From Spirodela intermedia (Eukaryota > Streptophyta > Magnoliopsida > Alismatales > Araceae): DNA of 64,000 nt. Shown here piece by piece: positions 12,101 to 24,920 of this stretch (the first letter of the stretch is position 1; each line of letters starts with the position of its first letter). The translations under genes and the position numbers were made by a program. Under the pieces are notes generated by a model. It was not told the origin of the DNA and searched no databases. It saw nothing but the letters and a program-made list of their open reading frames with translations. The stretch is from NCBI GenBank assembly GCA_902729315.2, contig LR746268.1:5563501-5627500 (forward strand). Direction: 5' to 3'.

Positions 12101-15100
12101 CTATGCTGCGTACAGCTACGGCTTGGAAAAACTTAAAAATGGCTTGCCTGACTGAAATACAAGCAACTTCCCACCAGTGGGCTTCATCGCCAAAAAAGCA
12201 GCCTGAAATACATAATTACACGAAAGATTAAGTGAAAGGACATAAGATTTACAAAAGCACTCAACAAAGGAATTAGTAAATCTATCATTGATGTTTTGGT
12301 TGAAACACGCTAAGATTGTCACGCTATTGCCATTCACCAGAACAAGAGGCATAAATAAGAAGGCTTAGTAGCAAACTATAAGATTGTCAACCAAAGAAGT
12401 ACCTTCGTAGCGGCACCAAATGCAGACTCGGAAATTCTGTTATTCTCAAACATGGAAGGAATGCTCTCCAGCAATTGTCCCAAATGTTGGCGGCACTGCA
12501 TCCCCAGACAAATTATTTTGATTATTTCCAAGAAAACAACGGACAATAATCTAGCAGCATTTATTAAGGTCACTTTTCAGGGACACAATATGGCACCCAA
12601 ACCTCGGTAAGCTGAACGATGACATCAGAATGAAGAGGGGTATAAACATCTTGTACATCAGGAACAATCAGCATCAGAGGCTGCAAACGAGAACAAGCAG
12701 CATCAGAAAAAAAATATTTACAGATTTCATATAGTCATCAGCATCCTAGGAAAAAAAAAATCAAAAAATAAGCCGAACATGATAATTAAATTTTTCTTAC
12801 TAAAGATGACACATTGAATGCAGTCCCATATTTTTCAAAAAACAAATGTGATTTTCCTGTATCAAACTAAGTGATACCACAAGGTGCTGACAGATTAAAA
12901 CATGTTTATACATCGATTTTTCTAATCAATAACAAAACCATACTTTCAACTAAGCTAACCAATACTTTATTCTTTATTAAGCACCCAGACGTCATCATGC
13001 ATGTGTGCTCAGAGTTCATTAAGAACGATTTAACCAAGAAAATCCCCATCTGGAATACTTGTACCCTGACAGGTTTATCACAAGTCCCTTCTGACAAAAT
13101 AAGCAAAAATCTATTCAGCATTCTATAGCCATGCAGGACTCGAGGGTAGACAATGGCTTCACAAGAAAGGCATAAAAATAAAAAAAATATTTTAAAAAAT
13201 AGTTGACGCCATAATTAAACAAATTGTAATCGGTAACATAGATGGACTGTGCGCAAATAAAACAGAGTTCCAAAATGCCTTAAGTTGTCCCCAAGCAGGA
13301 TGAAGTAAACATAGTGAATATACTTCATAACATGCCTACCTGCTGTGAAGCTCTTCTCAAACTGTAGAAATGAATAGTCGAATCAAATGTTGCCAAACCA
13401 ACCATAGTACGAGGACCTTCCTGCAGAGAGAATAAATGTAAAAGAGATGATATCTTAAATAAAATTAAGGTTTCCAGGGGTAGAAGAAAAAATGCAGCCT
13501 TCAGAACATCACCCCTCTCATCTCTCTCTCTCACACACACACACACACTCACTCACTCACTCACTCGCACTGTAAACGTGGACTACTATTTTAGCAGTTA
13601 TGTCCATCAAAGAGGATCGCATTGCAATGCAACACGACTCTATTTCCAAGAATCCAATTCAAATCTGATTGACAGATTCTAATCTAGATTCTTGCTTCTT
13701 GGGTGATTTTCAGTCTACATGCATAGCAAACTCTTTTTTTCTCATTATTCTAACTGGAAATGGAGCACACTACAGGATCAATGAGGTCTGTTCGTCAGAT
13801 TTAAATAATAAAAGAGCTAAGTGACAAACTTACGGGAAGATCTGCAATAGCCTGACCAATTGCACTACAAGCCGCTGCAGTAGCACCACTCTGAGTGGCG
13901 TTCATTGAAACATCAATAAGGAAGAAGAAAACTGGAGGCATTGGATCACGGACCTGGATAAGAATGCACATAATGAACGATAATAAAGATAAATAAAATG
14001 ACAACAAAAAATGCATTAAGAAAATTTATAGAAAAAACCAACATGTTCTGCACTGTGTGAGGCTAGTTTCTTCCTACTCTATGGATGTAATATTGGAGAG
14101 ATAAGAGAAGGTTTGATGAAAAAAAAGTAAAGTACACCAAAAAGGTATAGCTGGTTGGATTTAAGAATCTATGTAGACAGAAAAAACTCCGTGATATCAC
14201 TCCTGCGACCGTTAGAGCAAAAAAAATCCTTATATAAAACACCATTTCACGGAATACCATGGCATTGCCAGAGACTGAACATCGCACAACCACTCTTTAG
14301 AACCATTTATTGGATTTGAATTGGACTAATCAACTATGAACAACAATATTCAACTAATCTGGGATAAGCTCTCCCTATATATGTATCTTTTCTGGTGTAA
14401 TGCACTTCAGAACACTGATTCGATGCAATCCATAGCATACTGGATGACGTACGTTCAAATCATCATAATTCCAACCCCGAGGGAATTTAAATCAGATCAC
14501 AGAACTGAGGCGGATTCATTTGATGCAAACTCACTCAAGGCACCTAAACTATGAAAAAAAGAAAATTTCAGACTCAGATCCAAACCAAATACTGGCACAA
14601 GTATATCTACCTCCTGTAAGGTTTTCTACACTGATGTCAGTAGGTATATCCAGGCTTTCCATTTAATTTATCCGAAGGTTTAGCATTTGGACACTAAACA
14701 GTAGGCTTTCATTGTGAACAGACTAGATAAGATTTTGCACTATATTCAAGCTTTCTGGATTGATAGAGGGACAACGTAAAAGATAGGTCACAAAGGTATG
14801 ATCCAATAATTGTTTAAAAGCTTTGGTAAGCAATATCTAATAACAGGTCCGAAGGAGCAGCAGTCTACCTCTAAAGAATGTAAATGAACAGGTTAACTAT
14901 GGCCAACTGAATTTATTGTCAATTGTTATATGGTAATTGTTTTGGTCTTGTCGGCAGCAAAATCCTCCCAAAATGTTTATATTAACAGGTTATATGGTAA
15001 TCAACCAGCCATAGGCCACTAGCTCAATAATTAACTGAAGCCTTCACAAAAGTTTATGTTCTCACAACCTCTCTCCATGCAAAAGATACAGAAGACAAAA

Positions 15101-18100
15101 TGATGAGCAACGTACTTCATTTATGTCTTTCGTAGGTATTTTTTCCCCATGCAATTTGTAGTATGGAGCCTCTCACTCCCCAAACCTTTTTGCCTCCCAC
15201 TCTTGATGTGTCCAATCAATTTAGACTAACACATACATGACACTAAATAACAATAGTCAAGAGTACAGATCTAGAAAGGAAATCAACTGTCCACTAGTTG
15301 AGATGGCATCCACTTCCCAAACCTCTAATCTTTAGTCAAGCTTCGTTTGACTGCCAGTCTAATCTTTAAATCCTTTTTCAGGTGATGCTTTAAATTTATT
15401 ATCTTTATATTCTTATAGCACCATCCCAAATGATCCTGAGATAAACAATCTCCAGTTCAAAGGTCATCTGTTTCCTAACTCGAATCACCAAATGATAAAC
15501 TGATAAAAAATACGTACGGATCACATTTTGATGAATCCGGCCTGATTCTGTAAGCAAGATGCCCCGCAGTATTCTTCAGTTCCGAATCTTACTAATAAAA
15601 CTCAAAAGTAGAGATTTCTCCAGAAGGAAAAAGATCATGAAGGTGAGAATAAATCATTATCAGCAAACTAAAAGAATACAAGAAAACCTATAAAGAATCC
15701 AATAAAGCCCATCCTACTTCATCAAATCAAACATCTGAAATAACGAACTGAACAATAAGGCCTTTGCATTAATAGCTCTGGGTGTTTTTTCTTTTGAGTG
15801 ACTTGAAACGGTACATCTGAATCCCACTCAAAAACCATTTATAAGAAAACCAGTAAATTATAACTCATCACTTGAAGTAAAAGTATCAGTACGACTAACC
15901 ATGTATTCCTTGGTTGCAACAAATTCAACTGTTCCTCTGCATAATTCTGGACGTTCATCAGCATCACGCCGCCTCCCATCTGGTCCAAGATTACAGTAGT
16001 AGTCACGGGGAGTTTCATCAGTAAATCCTGCAAAATCAAACCCAGGTAACTTGAAACCTTCCATAGATAAAAATTCAAGGCATATTTACCAGAAAGAGAT
16101 GCAAGACAGTTCAGAAACCCTTTGTAAGACCCTAACTAGAGAAGAACCATCAGTAATCACAATTTTCATAATGAATAAGCAATAGCTCCTGATGGCCTAA
16201 ACAATAAATAACAGGACCTTCATGTCAAGGACTCAACGTAGACTATATTGTGATCAGCTGAGAATAACTCTTTAGTAAGTAGCACCCGATTACTAGAAAT
16301 TCAAAGAGAAGGTTTTCCTGGGGAAGCTTCTTGCTATCAGATACAGTACAAAGGCAAAAAAATACAATGGCTAGAGGCGAGCATAAAACTCAAAGACAAA
16401 AAGCTTGTCAATAAATAGCTGACAAAGCTGAAAATGAGAAGGGAGTATAGCATAGACGACAATGAAAGGGATAGAACATTAGAGTTATGTATGGCCTGAC
16501 ATACTTCATATATCGTCACCTGATCATTAAATAGTGAAAAGATGAAAGGGAATCCAGTAAAAAAGGCCCCGAAATGTTCAACAAAATTCAAGAAATCGAT
16601 ATAGCAGATTTCAAGGACATTGTCACATTTTGTAGTGACAAGATGACTAGACTTCCGTTCCTGTGCCGTTTAGTAATCATGTTACAAAGGGCAGCCGCTG
16701 ACTGTATTAATAAAAATATTGACACCATATAACTGGATTTATGTCGTAGGAAATAAATACACCATCAGATGGCTACATGTACTCAAGATGAAAAATATTC
16801 GTGTGCGTCGTGCACCAAAAATCAAAGAAACTTCCTAGGCTCTTACACATAAACCAATATTAACAAAAAAAGAAGCATACAATGATAGATGCGGTTGACA
16901 CTACTGGTTTCCCGAGTAAATTTCCAAAAGAGTGAGATATTTCAGGAACAAAAACCAAACAGCTCTAACAAACGAAAACATTCCTAAAACACATGTGAGA
17001 TTAACTACAATATAAGGTTAAATATGTAGGGTTACTAATAAAGATATCTGGCAATTGACAGTTGGGTATCATAGAAACACAAACTGTTATTTTGTAAAAA
17101 GGTATTTTAAGTAACATACAGTAGTTCCAAAAGATAATATCAGACAAAAAATGATGAATTAATTACTAATATCTTCACCAGGCACTCACCACATAAGTTG
17201 CAAATGAAACGTTTTCCTTGATCAACGAATTTCATGAAAGGATTTATATATCCTTTGCAGCGAGAGCATCGAATGGGTCCACTTTCTCCAAAATCTACAA
17301 CCTACAGAAAGAAAATCAGGATTTCAGCCCAGATATATAATAAAATATCACTACAGAAGTAAAGATTATAAACTATACAGAAACTATTAATATATGACTT
17401 TGTTCCTCCATTTATTCGTTTGTGGAAAAGTAATGGTTCGTTGTAGAATAGAAGATTGATGAAACCAACTGAACTTTATAACAATTGTCAGAATGTCAAA
17501 AAGATTGTTGTCTGTAAATGAGATGCCAGGCAATTATTAAAAAAAAAGAATCAATGATGACCACTGTTCATGGCAACTGTCCCTTTTGGATAAACTAATT
17601 GATAATCATGACTTGTTTGTGTTGAGAGGAGTCAGTTGAGTCATAAAAAAATTTCAGCCAAAACGACTGATCTGAAAACATTATAACCCCCCAATATTGG
17701 TCGAATCTCCATAGACATTTTTTCATGCATCTTCGCAGATATTAGGCCATAGTTATGCAACAGCTTTTATCTCAGAGTTTCTGGATAGCATTTATTAAAC
17801 CGATAAGACATTAAAAAAAAAGGTTCGGATGCATGATATGGGGGTTTTACTCGGGCCATCGATAAGTTGACCAGCTTTTGGTATTTTTAGTATCGCTGTC
17901 CTTGTCATCATATTGAACCCTTTTCATCTACAACCCCTCCAAATAACTAAAAGCATGGAACAAGAGATTCATGAAGATGGACAGATGAAGAGAAACATGA
18001 AAGTTTGACCTGGATGGGCTCCTCAGATGGGTGAGGAAGAGCTAAAGGTTGGACCATCAGAGCCAGGGGCATGCTAGACGTTGAAATAATATCACCGGTG

Positions 18101-19992
18101 CATGGAATCTGAGGAAAAAGACGAAAATTTAGATATAAAATATAATGAGAATTTAGATGTAAGTATAATGAAAATTTGAAGAACAAACGCAATTTCCCGC
18201 TGAAAACCAGTCATCTAACGCAGTTTAAATTGTGAGGCGCATAAAATAGCGATGGATATGAGCAGCATACCTGATTGATAGTGCATCTCATAAGACGAGG
18301 ACTGCAGTTCCCATTATCTTTTACAATATATTCACTCGACGCAGGCTTTAAAAATTACAAAAACTTTAGACATTGTTCAAGTGATCAAATTTTTGGAGAA
18401 AAAGTGTAAGTCCAAATTTAAGCATGCAAAACTTCTCCCAATAATGCTTTAGTTGAAAATAAATTCAGTAGAATTACCGGGGGAAGATTTGCCTGATTGC
18501 CCTGGCGAGTTTCAAAGACGATCTCTGAGGAAGTAGGCATTGGCCTTGGGATTTGGTTGGGATCAATCTTTGAGGGCGATGATCCTTGAGCACCAGAAAT
18601 TGGAGACTGGCCCATTGCGCTTGGAATTGGCCCTATTCCTGGATTTGCCCCATTAGGTGCCATCCCATACATTCTAGGCGGCGGCTGCATCGAACCGGGC
18701 ATCGTTGGGGGACCCTATAGCCAATAATTTATGTATGAGATTTTTCCCAGAACAGACGTACGTTTAAGATCAAATTATAACTTCGCGGTATGCAAATGAT
18801 GTCACTAAATCTCTGTAAAATTTGGAACCTTTCGGACAATACGCGTGACAGTAAAGAGCACAGCCCAAAAATATTATAAAAAAAAGATACATCTAGCAAC
18901 ATGCCTGGTTGGATATAAAATGCGCCCTTGGACGCCGGAATCAGACAAGTATAGTAACAGAATAACTGGTCAGCACGTAGGAGTTGAACTCACCAGTTGT
19001 GGCTGCTGCGTTGACCACATTGATGCCCCATAGGGCGAAGCAGAGATTGGCGGCCTAGAACCTGGGAATGGCCCCGAACCTGGGAATGGCTGAGATTTGG
19101 GTGGACCGGTAAAAGATGGCGGGGGCGGGGGGCCTGAGAATGTCTGGGATGCTGATGGAGGAGGAGAAGGAAACGGCGCGGAAGGTGGGAATCCCGCTGG
19201 GGGTTGGGACGTGGCCCGACCGGGGAATCCTTGAAAGGATGGCATACCTGAGAACTGCTGTGGTGCAGGATTGCCAGGGAATGGCGGCAAAGTCTGCGGA
19301 GCGCTGGATTGGGGATATGACCCCGGTTGAGGACCTGGTATAGAATGCACAGGCTGTGGACCAGAGAACGCCTGCGATGCGGGCAGGCCACTGGAGATCG
19401 GCTGCGAAGTCACTTGATTTTGAAATGGCTGCAATGTCTGAGATGCCAAGGGAGCACCGGGAGGGGGACTTCCGGGAAACGGTCGAATTGACTGCATTGG
19501 AGGATGCCCAGGCGCAGGTCCTCTGGTCGATACCATCGGGGGCCCAACCAGAGGCTGCTGTTGCCGCTGCGGCTGCGGCTGCTGCAAATTCGCCGGGGGA
19601 GGGAACCGCTGCCCAGGCGTTCCCAACATGGAAGGGCCGTTGCTCGTCATTGATCCAATTGGACCCACAGCCTGAGGCCTGGGTGGCACGACGGGTCCCC
19701 CGAATGGTGTCTGAGGCTGGGAAAACGGGGACGGCGATCCCGAAGGCCGAGCAGGTGGCCCGGCGCGAGAGATCGGCCCCTGGCCGGGAAAAGGAGATGC
19801 CGGCGCACCAAAGGGGATGGAAGCTCCTGATGACGCAGGATTAGGGCCAGACGGCACCGGAGACTGGCCGATCTGAAGATTCTGCAGGGAACTGGCGAGG
19901 GCGGCCGGATTTGGCTGCCGCGGGTTGGTAGGCGGCGGGATGTACCCCGGAGGAGGCCTCGACGCGCCTGGCGGGCCCGTGGACGACGCCAT
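5529..19992 (-). CDS. SEC24: COPII coat subunit SEC24, CEF/SEC24B-C type (24 exons, 1144 aa)
   Basis: SEC24 selects cargo in COPII vesicles leaving the ER, paired with SEC23. Exons (minus): 19992-18994, 18714-18478, 18345-18271, 18108-18010, 17301-17190, 16027-15900, 13953-13834, 13420-13340, 12680-12603, 12495-12403, 12202-12148, 10553-10477, 9359-9288, 9183-9100, 8540-8421, 8320-8252, 7651-7574, 7439-7301, 7166-7002, 6626-6481, 6402-6223, 5973-5885, 5777-5746, 5635-5529. Phases close to 1145 codons. Exon 1 encodes a 333-residue Pro/Gln/Ser-rich disordered arm. The zinc finger uses Cys482, 485, 504, 507; the trunk domain starts near 551 (PVFFFLIDVSMNA); beta-sandwich (NDLRWNVTRPQGFEAVMRVRCSQ), helical and gelsolin-like parts follow; the C-terminus reads VEFLVHVHRQIQTK. 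Protein pattern matches Arabidopsis At3g44340/At4g32640 rather than At3g07100. Intron 11 has a GC donor. An in-frame ATG at 20163 would add 57 Arg-rich residues; I judge that 5' UTR. Confidence 0.97.
6138..6193. repeat. (GA)n microsatellite, SEC24 intron 21
   Basis: GA run of about 56 bases interrupted once by AAAG near 6171, inside the intron at 5974-6222. The sense strand of the gene is (CT)n, beginning about 30 bases after the donor. Confidence 0.93.
13521..13566. repeat. compound microsatellite (TC)n-(AC)n-(TCAC)n, SEC24 intron 7
   Basis: Three adjoining simple repeats: TC dinucleotides, then AC dinucleotides, then TCAC tetranucleotides. It lies in the intron between the exons ending at 13834 and starting at 13420, about 100 bases before the acceptor. 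Confidence 0.93.
13954..15899. other. long SEC24 intron 6, no gene seen
   Basis: A 1.95 kb AT-rich intron between the zinc-finger exon and the trunk exon. Other long introns of the same gene (16028-17189, 17302-18009, 10554-12147, 9360-10476, 7652-8251) are similar. I see no recognisable transposon protein, RNA gene or nested gene in any of them. Confidence 0.6.
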
Positions 19993-20299
19993 CGATGTCG
20001 AAGACGCCGTTCTCCCGAGCGGCAAATCTGGAAGGAGGAGGAAGCGGCCTTCGTCTGGTGTGGTGATCCGGATGCGAGGACGACGGAGCTGACGACGGGC
20101 TGAATGAAAGCGGTGGGATGAGCAAACTTTTCTTCGTCGGTAACGAAACGTATCTTTGTTCACTGGTGAAGCATCCCGAGCTCTAGTATTAGAAATTCTT
20201 ATTTATTTTGCCCGCATATCTCCCTATTTACTGAAAGTATCCGTTACGATTCCGCCTCCTATCCGCACAGGATCCGATAGTACGTGTCAGATAACCCGG

Positions 20300-20346
20300 C
20301 TCGGTCTATGGGCCCGAAAGAGGCCTGGAAACGAACCCGGCCCATT
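20300..20346. promoter_or_regulatory. site II motif pair upstream of SEC24
   Basis: ATGGGCCC at 20309-20316 and its inverted partner GGCCCAT at 20339-20345, 317 to 354 bases upstream of the SEC24 ATG. Paired TGGGCC elements are typical of plant housekeeping promoters recognised by TCP factors. Role here is inference from motif and position. Confidence 0.4.
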
Positions 20347-23235
20347 CTACATTTTTCCTAATTTCATTTTACTATTGCGTCCGAGTAAGATCTATCCTTC
20401 CACATTATCTAGAAAACAAGCGACGCTTGAATTATAGAGAAAAATTCATAATATTCTGATTTTATTAAAAATTTAAATTCTCATATTTTTTACAATACTG
20501 CTTTGATTTTGTATCGAATGGAACTAAGACCAATATTCATGACAGGGGTGCAATTACATCAATGAAAGGGCAACAATAGCAACAGTTTGAGATGGCAACA
20601 TATGGGGCAGCGAATAAGAATGGAAGCGGCGGCAGTGGCAGATTTGAGGCAACAGAGGTGGGAGAGAGCATAGGAGGGTGAGATGGAGCCTAGAGGTGGA
20701 GCGACAACCATGGTGGTGATGGAGGCATCGATGAAGGAGTTAGTGACAATGAAGGCGAAGAATATGACAGTGACAGAATGGCGTAGCTCATGACCGGGAG
20801 CCGTGGGGTCCTCATGACCAACCTTACTAGGGCAACATGGTTCTCATAACCAAACAAATCAGGGCGTTGAGGTCTTCATGACTAACTATAGGTGTCAAAG
20901 CTAACGTAAATAAGCAAGTGAAACTAGTGCTCATTAATAATAAAGAAAATCTTAGGGTTTTAGGTGGGTCCATCAACGTTGGGATCTACAATAGAATTTT
21001 AGCCCCTATTGATGCCCTTGTTTTTTATACTAAAATACGAACTTTTATTTATTAATTACTTATTAAATATTTAAATCTCACGAGAACTTGTGTTAAAGGT
21101 TTAATTTTGTAATAACTATTTAATATTTATAATATTAATATTATTGTGATCATATATCTAACAAACGAATCTAAGAGTTGATCCTTGAAATCTTTATATG
21201 TTGGAACTAATGTAACAACTTAAATTATATTTATAAGTGTAAGAAATTCAGTACCAATGTATGTGATAAAAAATTATAAAGTCATGAAATATCAAGTTAG
21301 GTGTAGGTCTCAAATCTGAAATTTGAACAATGACAAGTAAGAAGCTTCAATGAAAAATATTTAAAAAATTATGAAATATCAAGTCAAGTGTAGGTCTTGA
21401 ACTCAAAATTTGGACAATGATAAGTTACAAGCTTCAGTGAAGATATGTTTGGAAATTCACGAAATATTAGTTTAAGTGCAAGTCTAGAACTTAGTACTAG
21501 GATAACAACATGTCATAAACTTGATAGAGAAAATATCTCAAAAATCACAAAATATCAAAATCAATTGAGGGTCTCAAACATGGAATATGAATAATAACAT
21601 GTACATATGACATGGTGACAATCATTGATTAAATAACCTTAATGGACTCAATCTCAACAACAGAAATATTTGTTGACAAGAAATCAATGTATATTTTAAA
21701 TTCTAAATAAATAAATAAATAAATAAACATAGAGTTTCAAAGTATGAAAAAAAGCAAAGGTCGTTGGCATGAATTATTGAGAAAGAGAAGATTTTTGAAA
21801 TTACATTACTATTTTTTGAGATAATAAATGATTGGAAGATGTTGAAGAAAAAAGAGAAAAAACTTATGACAAAAACTCTCCAATGACGATAAGAACTATA
21901 CCAGATATCTATCTCTCTATCAAGGATTAACGACATCAAGCTTAAACAAAGTATATAATGTTGCATCAATCATTCACTCAACATTAGTGATTTGGAATTA
22001 TATTTATCTTAAAGGTTGATGCTCTTTATTATGGCCTAAGGTATTTGGGCAGTGCGAGGAGAAATGATTGAGCTACAATATGAGGTGCTGATCATCTAAC
22101 AAATTATATGAGGAAACATAGTATGTGTGGTTAAGTTTTTGATTACATGAAAATCAATCTGTGTCTCTAAGGAAAATAGTAACAAAGCAAAGGATGAATC
22201 GATATAAAATACGTTGATGTCATTGGTAATGAAGAGAGAAACATGAGAAATCTAGCATCAAAAGAGAGAGAGAGGACCTTTGTTGAACCTACGTCTTAGT
22301 GTTTCACTTAACCTCTGTTGAACCTACGTGCCCAACTTTGTTTGATCGAGCTCAAGTTACTTATTAGACCCAATGTCCAAATTAGACCCTGATCTTGAAT
22401 CATAGATACAGCCCCAAGATTTGACTGCAAATTTCTACTTGTTCTTCGTTTTAAATAGTGGGTCGTTATCTTACCACTCATGATTTTAACGATCATCATT
22501 CACCTATGTTGTCAAGTGCACCCCAAATAATTAGATGATATCATGCGGAATTTATTTTTTCGCAATATTACGTCCGATCCTCTCTAACACCCATAAATTA
22601 TGAAGCATTCCTGCGGCGATCCTGTTTGCGGCGAAGATTCCGACTCTAGATCTTGATGATGCAGCCTCTGAATTCACTCTTCTTTTTGGTACACTCCAAG
22701 CAATCTATCGGACATGGAAGGTGATCCTATTGGAAGGCCAAGACCGAAATCTCTGCGCGTCTGCTACCAGGTGAAAACAGCAAGAAGGTCGTATCATCTG
22801 ACTTTGTAATTTTTGTAGGGTTTACTCGAACGATCTATCCGAAGGAAGATGCAGGCACCGCTGTCGGACTTCACCCGGCACTCTTCCTTCGACCTTCATC
22901 TTCCTCGCTCAAACTTCTCACTAGAGGAGAGGGGAAAGGGTAGTATGGAAGCCACGCTTCTGCCACGTTCCCTCGCTAGGGATCACTCCGGTCGCTCTTG
23001 AACGAAGGTTGATGTGGACTGTGTGCAACCACGTCACGCGAGAAGATGCGGTCTCTCTGGGGACGTGGCCAGACTCGACTGGGCGGTGAAGAGATCGGGC
23101 CCCGAAAAGGCTCGAAGGATCTGGACTGCAAGTCGTCTCTCCGCTTCTTATCTCCACCCAGGGGGCTTCCCCCCGTTCTGCGGATAGAAGGTGGAGGTGT
23201 GGACTGCGCAGAGTGTGGGAGATAAAGGGAGGAAG
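20347..23235. other. intergenic region between SEC24 and rubredoxin gene
   Basis: Gene-free stretch between divergently transcribed neighbours. The first part (to about 20930) is purine-rich with many GGC/GTG/ATG-rich words but no sustained open frame. From about 20930 it becomes strongly AT-rich and carries the 87-88 bp tandem repeat described separately; a 14-base word TGTTGAACCTACGT occurs twice (near 22281 and 22317). This middle part may be a decayed transposable element, but I find no protein remnant or clear terminal repeats. The last part, after 22900, is GC-rich and probably contains the rubredoxin promoter and 5' UTR. Confidence 0.5.
21285..21635. repeat. diverged 87-88 bp tandem repeat, about 4 units
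   Basis: Units begin with GAAATAT(C/T)A-like words at about 21285, 21372, 21460 and 21548. Each unit repeats the order: AAATATCAAGT, GTAGGTCT(C/T), a TTTG(A/G)ACAA(T)GA(C/T)AAGT block, an AAGCTT(C/G)A block, and an A-rich tail. Copies 1 and 2 are most alike; 3 and 4 are more worn. Spacing is 87, 88 and 88 bases. Confidence 0.8.
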
Positions 23236-24175
23236 ATGGCCCTCCAAGCGCCGACAGGACTCTCCAACGCCGCCGCCGCTCCCAAGGGGGGGATATGCTC
23301 TTTGTCTCCGGCGGCCGGCGGGCAGCTGGGGCTGAGGCGGCCGTCGGACCGCTTCGCCCTCCGGTCGGCCTTCTTCACGCCGTCGATCCACCTCCTGCGC
23401 TCGCCTCCTCAGCGGCCGGCCCCCGTCACAGCCCCCAGATTCACCATGCGAGTCGCCTCCAAGCAGGCCTACATTTGCCGCGACTGCGGGTGAGGACTTC
23501 GCACCTTCCTCCTTGTCTTCTCTTCAGAATTCTACTTCTGCTGACGATGTTTTTGAGTACGAATTCGTTCATTTTCCGCTTTGTCGTTGCAGTTATATCT
23601 ACAACGAGAGGACTCCCTTTGAGAAGCTTCCCGACAAGTTCTTCTGCCCCGGTGCGTTTGATTCCTCTCTTCTTTTCTTCGATTAATTTTGAGTACCGCT
23701 GTGAGCCAGCCAGGCGCTCGATCATTCGCTCGTGCATCTTCTACATCAAATATGAGAACTCTGATGATATTTCGCTTAGCATAGTTGGTTCCTTAGCAGT
23801 AGCATTTGGTCATCCGAACTCAATTGCGAGAATCATGAGGCTTCGAGTAAATCACCCATTCGGTCTGCCTGGGATTTGCCACAGTCTGTGGGGCGCCAAA
23901 GCGGAGATTTAGGGCATACGAACCTGCAGTCACCAAGGACGCCAATAGCCTGGATGTCCGTAAAGCTCGGAAGGCGGAGTTGAAGAGAGACGAAGCCGTC
24001 GGGTAAGCAAGCACCCACCAATAATGAATCAGTTTGTCAGAGCATTCTCAGGATTTCTGACTTTCTTCTGGATTCCTGGCTTCCGGTGTTCTTCAGGAAA
24101 GCATTGCCCATCGCCATAGCAGTAGGTGCAATAGCGCTTGCGGGGCTGTACTTCTACCTCAACAATGCTTTTTAG
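23236..24175 (+). CDS. plastid rubredoxin-like protein with C-terminal membrane anchor (4 exons, 169 aa)
   Basis: Exons 23236-23489, 23593-23651, 23885-24002, 24097-24175; all GT-AG and phases close to 170 codons including stop. Residues 1 to about 65 are Ala/Ser/Arg/Pro-rich, fitting a plastid transit peptide. The rubredoxin iron site is complete: Cys81-x2-Cys84 (YICRDCGYIYN) and Cys103-x2-Cys106 (FFCPVCGAPKRRFRAY). A Lys/Arg/Glu-rich linker leads to one membrane segment at about 147-166 (ALPIAIAVGAIALAGLYFYL) near the C-terminus. This layout matches the Arabidopsis rubredoxin-like protein I recall as At5g51010; plastid rubredoxins such as RBD1 act in photosystem II assembly, so an electron-transfer or metal role in the plastid membrane is inference. 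An in-frame ATG at 23191 would add 15 residues. Next gene, CRL, is convergent. Confidence 0.93.
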
Positions 24176-24920
24176 CTTGATCGCTCTAGGTAGCGGTGCT
24201 CTCCAAGGGCCTTTTCTTCCCCGGTTCTTCAGCCCCCCACCCTTGTAAAATGGCTGGTAGTCGGAGATGCCGCTGTCATTTTGCTCTTCAAAGTACATTC
24301 CTCCCAGAGCAATGTAATATCTCTCCAGTTTCAATTTCTTCTTCTGTCACACTAGCAACGAAATTTCGTTTGGCTTCGCAGAGAAATCTCTGCAATTTGG
24401 TTCGCGGAAACAATCATACGAGGTTGCCAAGAAGAAATGTGTATGCTCATGAAGCACTCCGGAAATTATGAATGACATCATTATTCTGTGCAGAAGAATA
24501 TTTTAAATCTATTTCAAGCTTTACCGCATTATTACAAGACACTTGAAGTCTCAACCAAAGAACAAGATTGAAGAACATTGTAACACAGCTGCTCCATGGT
24601 AGCCTGGAGCTTGGCTCTGAGATCCATCCCCCATTTCAATGGGAATCTTGTTGCAGGAAATCCTCCGACAACCTGAAGAGCACTGATATCGTTGATCATC
24701 CTCAGCAGCCCAGATAGGCCTGTCCAATCGCACAAACCCTCCTACATCACAGAGCTTTCGGCTGACGCTTCATGAGATTTCATGCAAGAGGATTCTGAGT
24801 CAGGCCTGACCACGGAAGAGCAATCATCGGCTACAAGGTGGGGAAGCACGAGCCATATATCAGCTTCCCCGGCATAAAAAAAGAAATATACTATGGCATT
24901 TACACAGACCGGTGAGACAT
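24176..24920. other. shared 3' region between rubredoxin and CRL genes
   Basis: Convergent genes end on either side, so both 3' UTRs lie here. No further coding region supported. Confidence 0.6.

Noticed and set aside
19356-19844. 162-residue plus-strand open frame inside SEC24 exon 1
   Set aside because: Antisense shadow of the proline-rich SEC24 coding sequence.
20930-22500. Possible LTR retrotransposon
   Set aside because: AT-rich with internal tandem repeats, but I found no gag-pol remnant, primer-binding site, paired terminal repeats or target-site duplication.
22921-23391. 156-residue minus-strand open frame opposite the rubredoxin first exon
   Set aside because: Arg/Pro-rich antisense shadow of a GC-rich exon with no recognisable domain.
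23295-23912. 205-residue plus-strand open frame over the rubredoxin gene
   Set aside because: It runs through the introns of the rubredoxin gene in another frame; the spliced rubredoxin reading has an intact four-cysteine site and matching phases.
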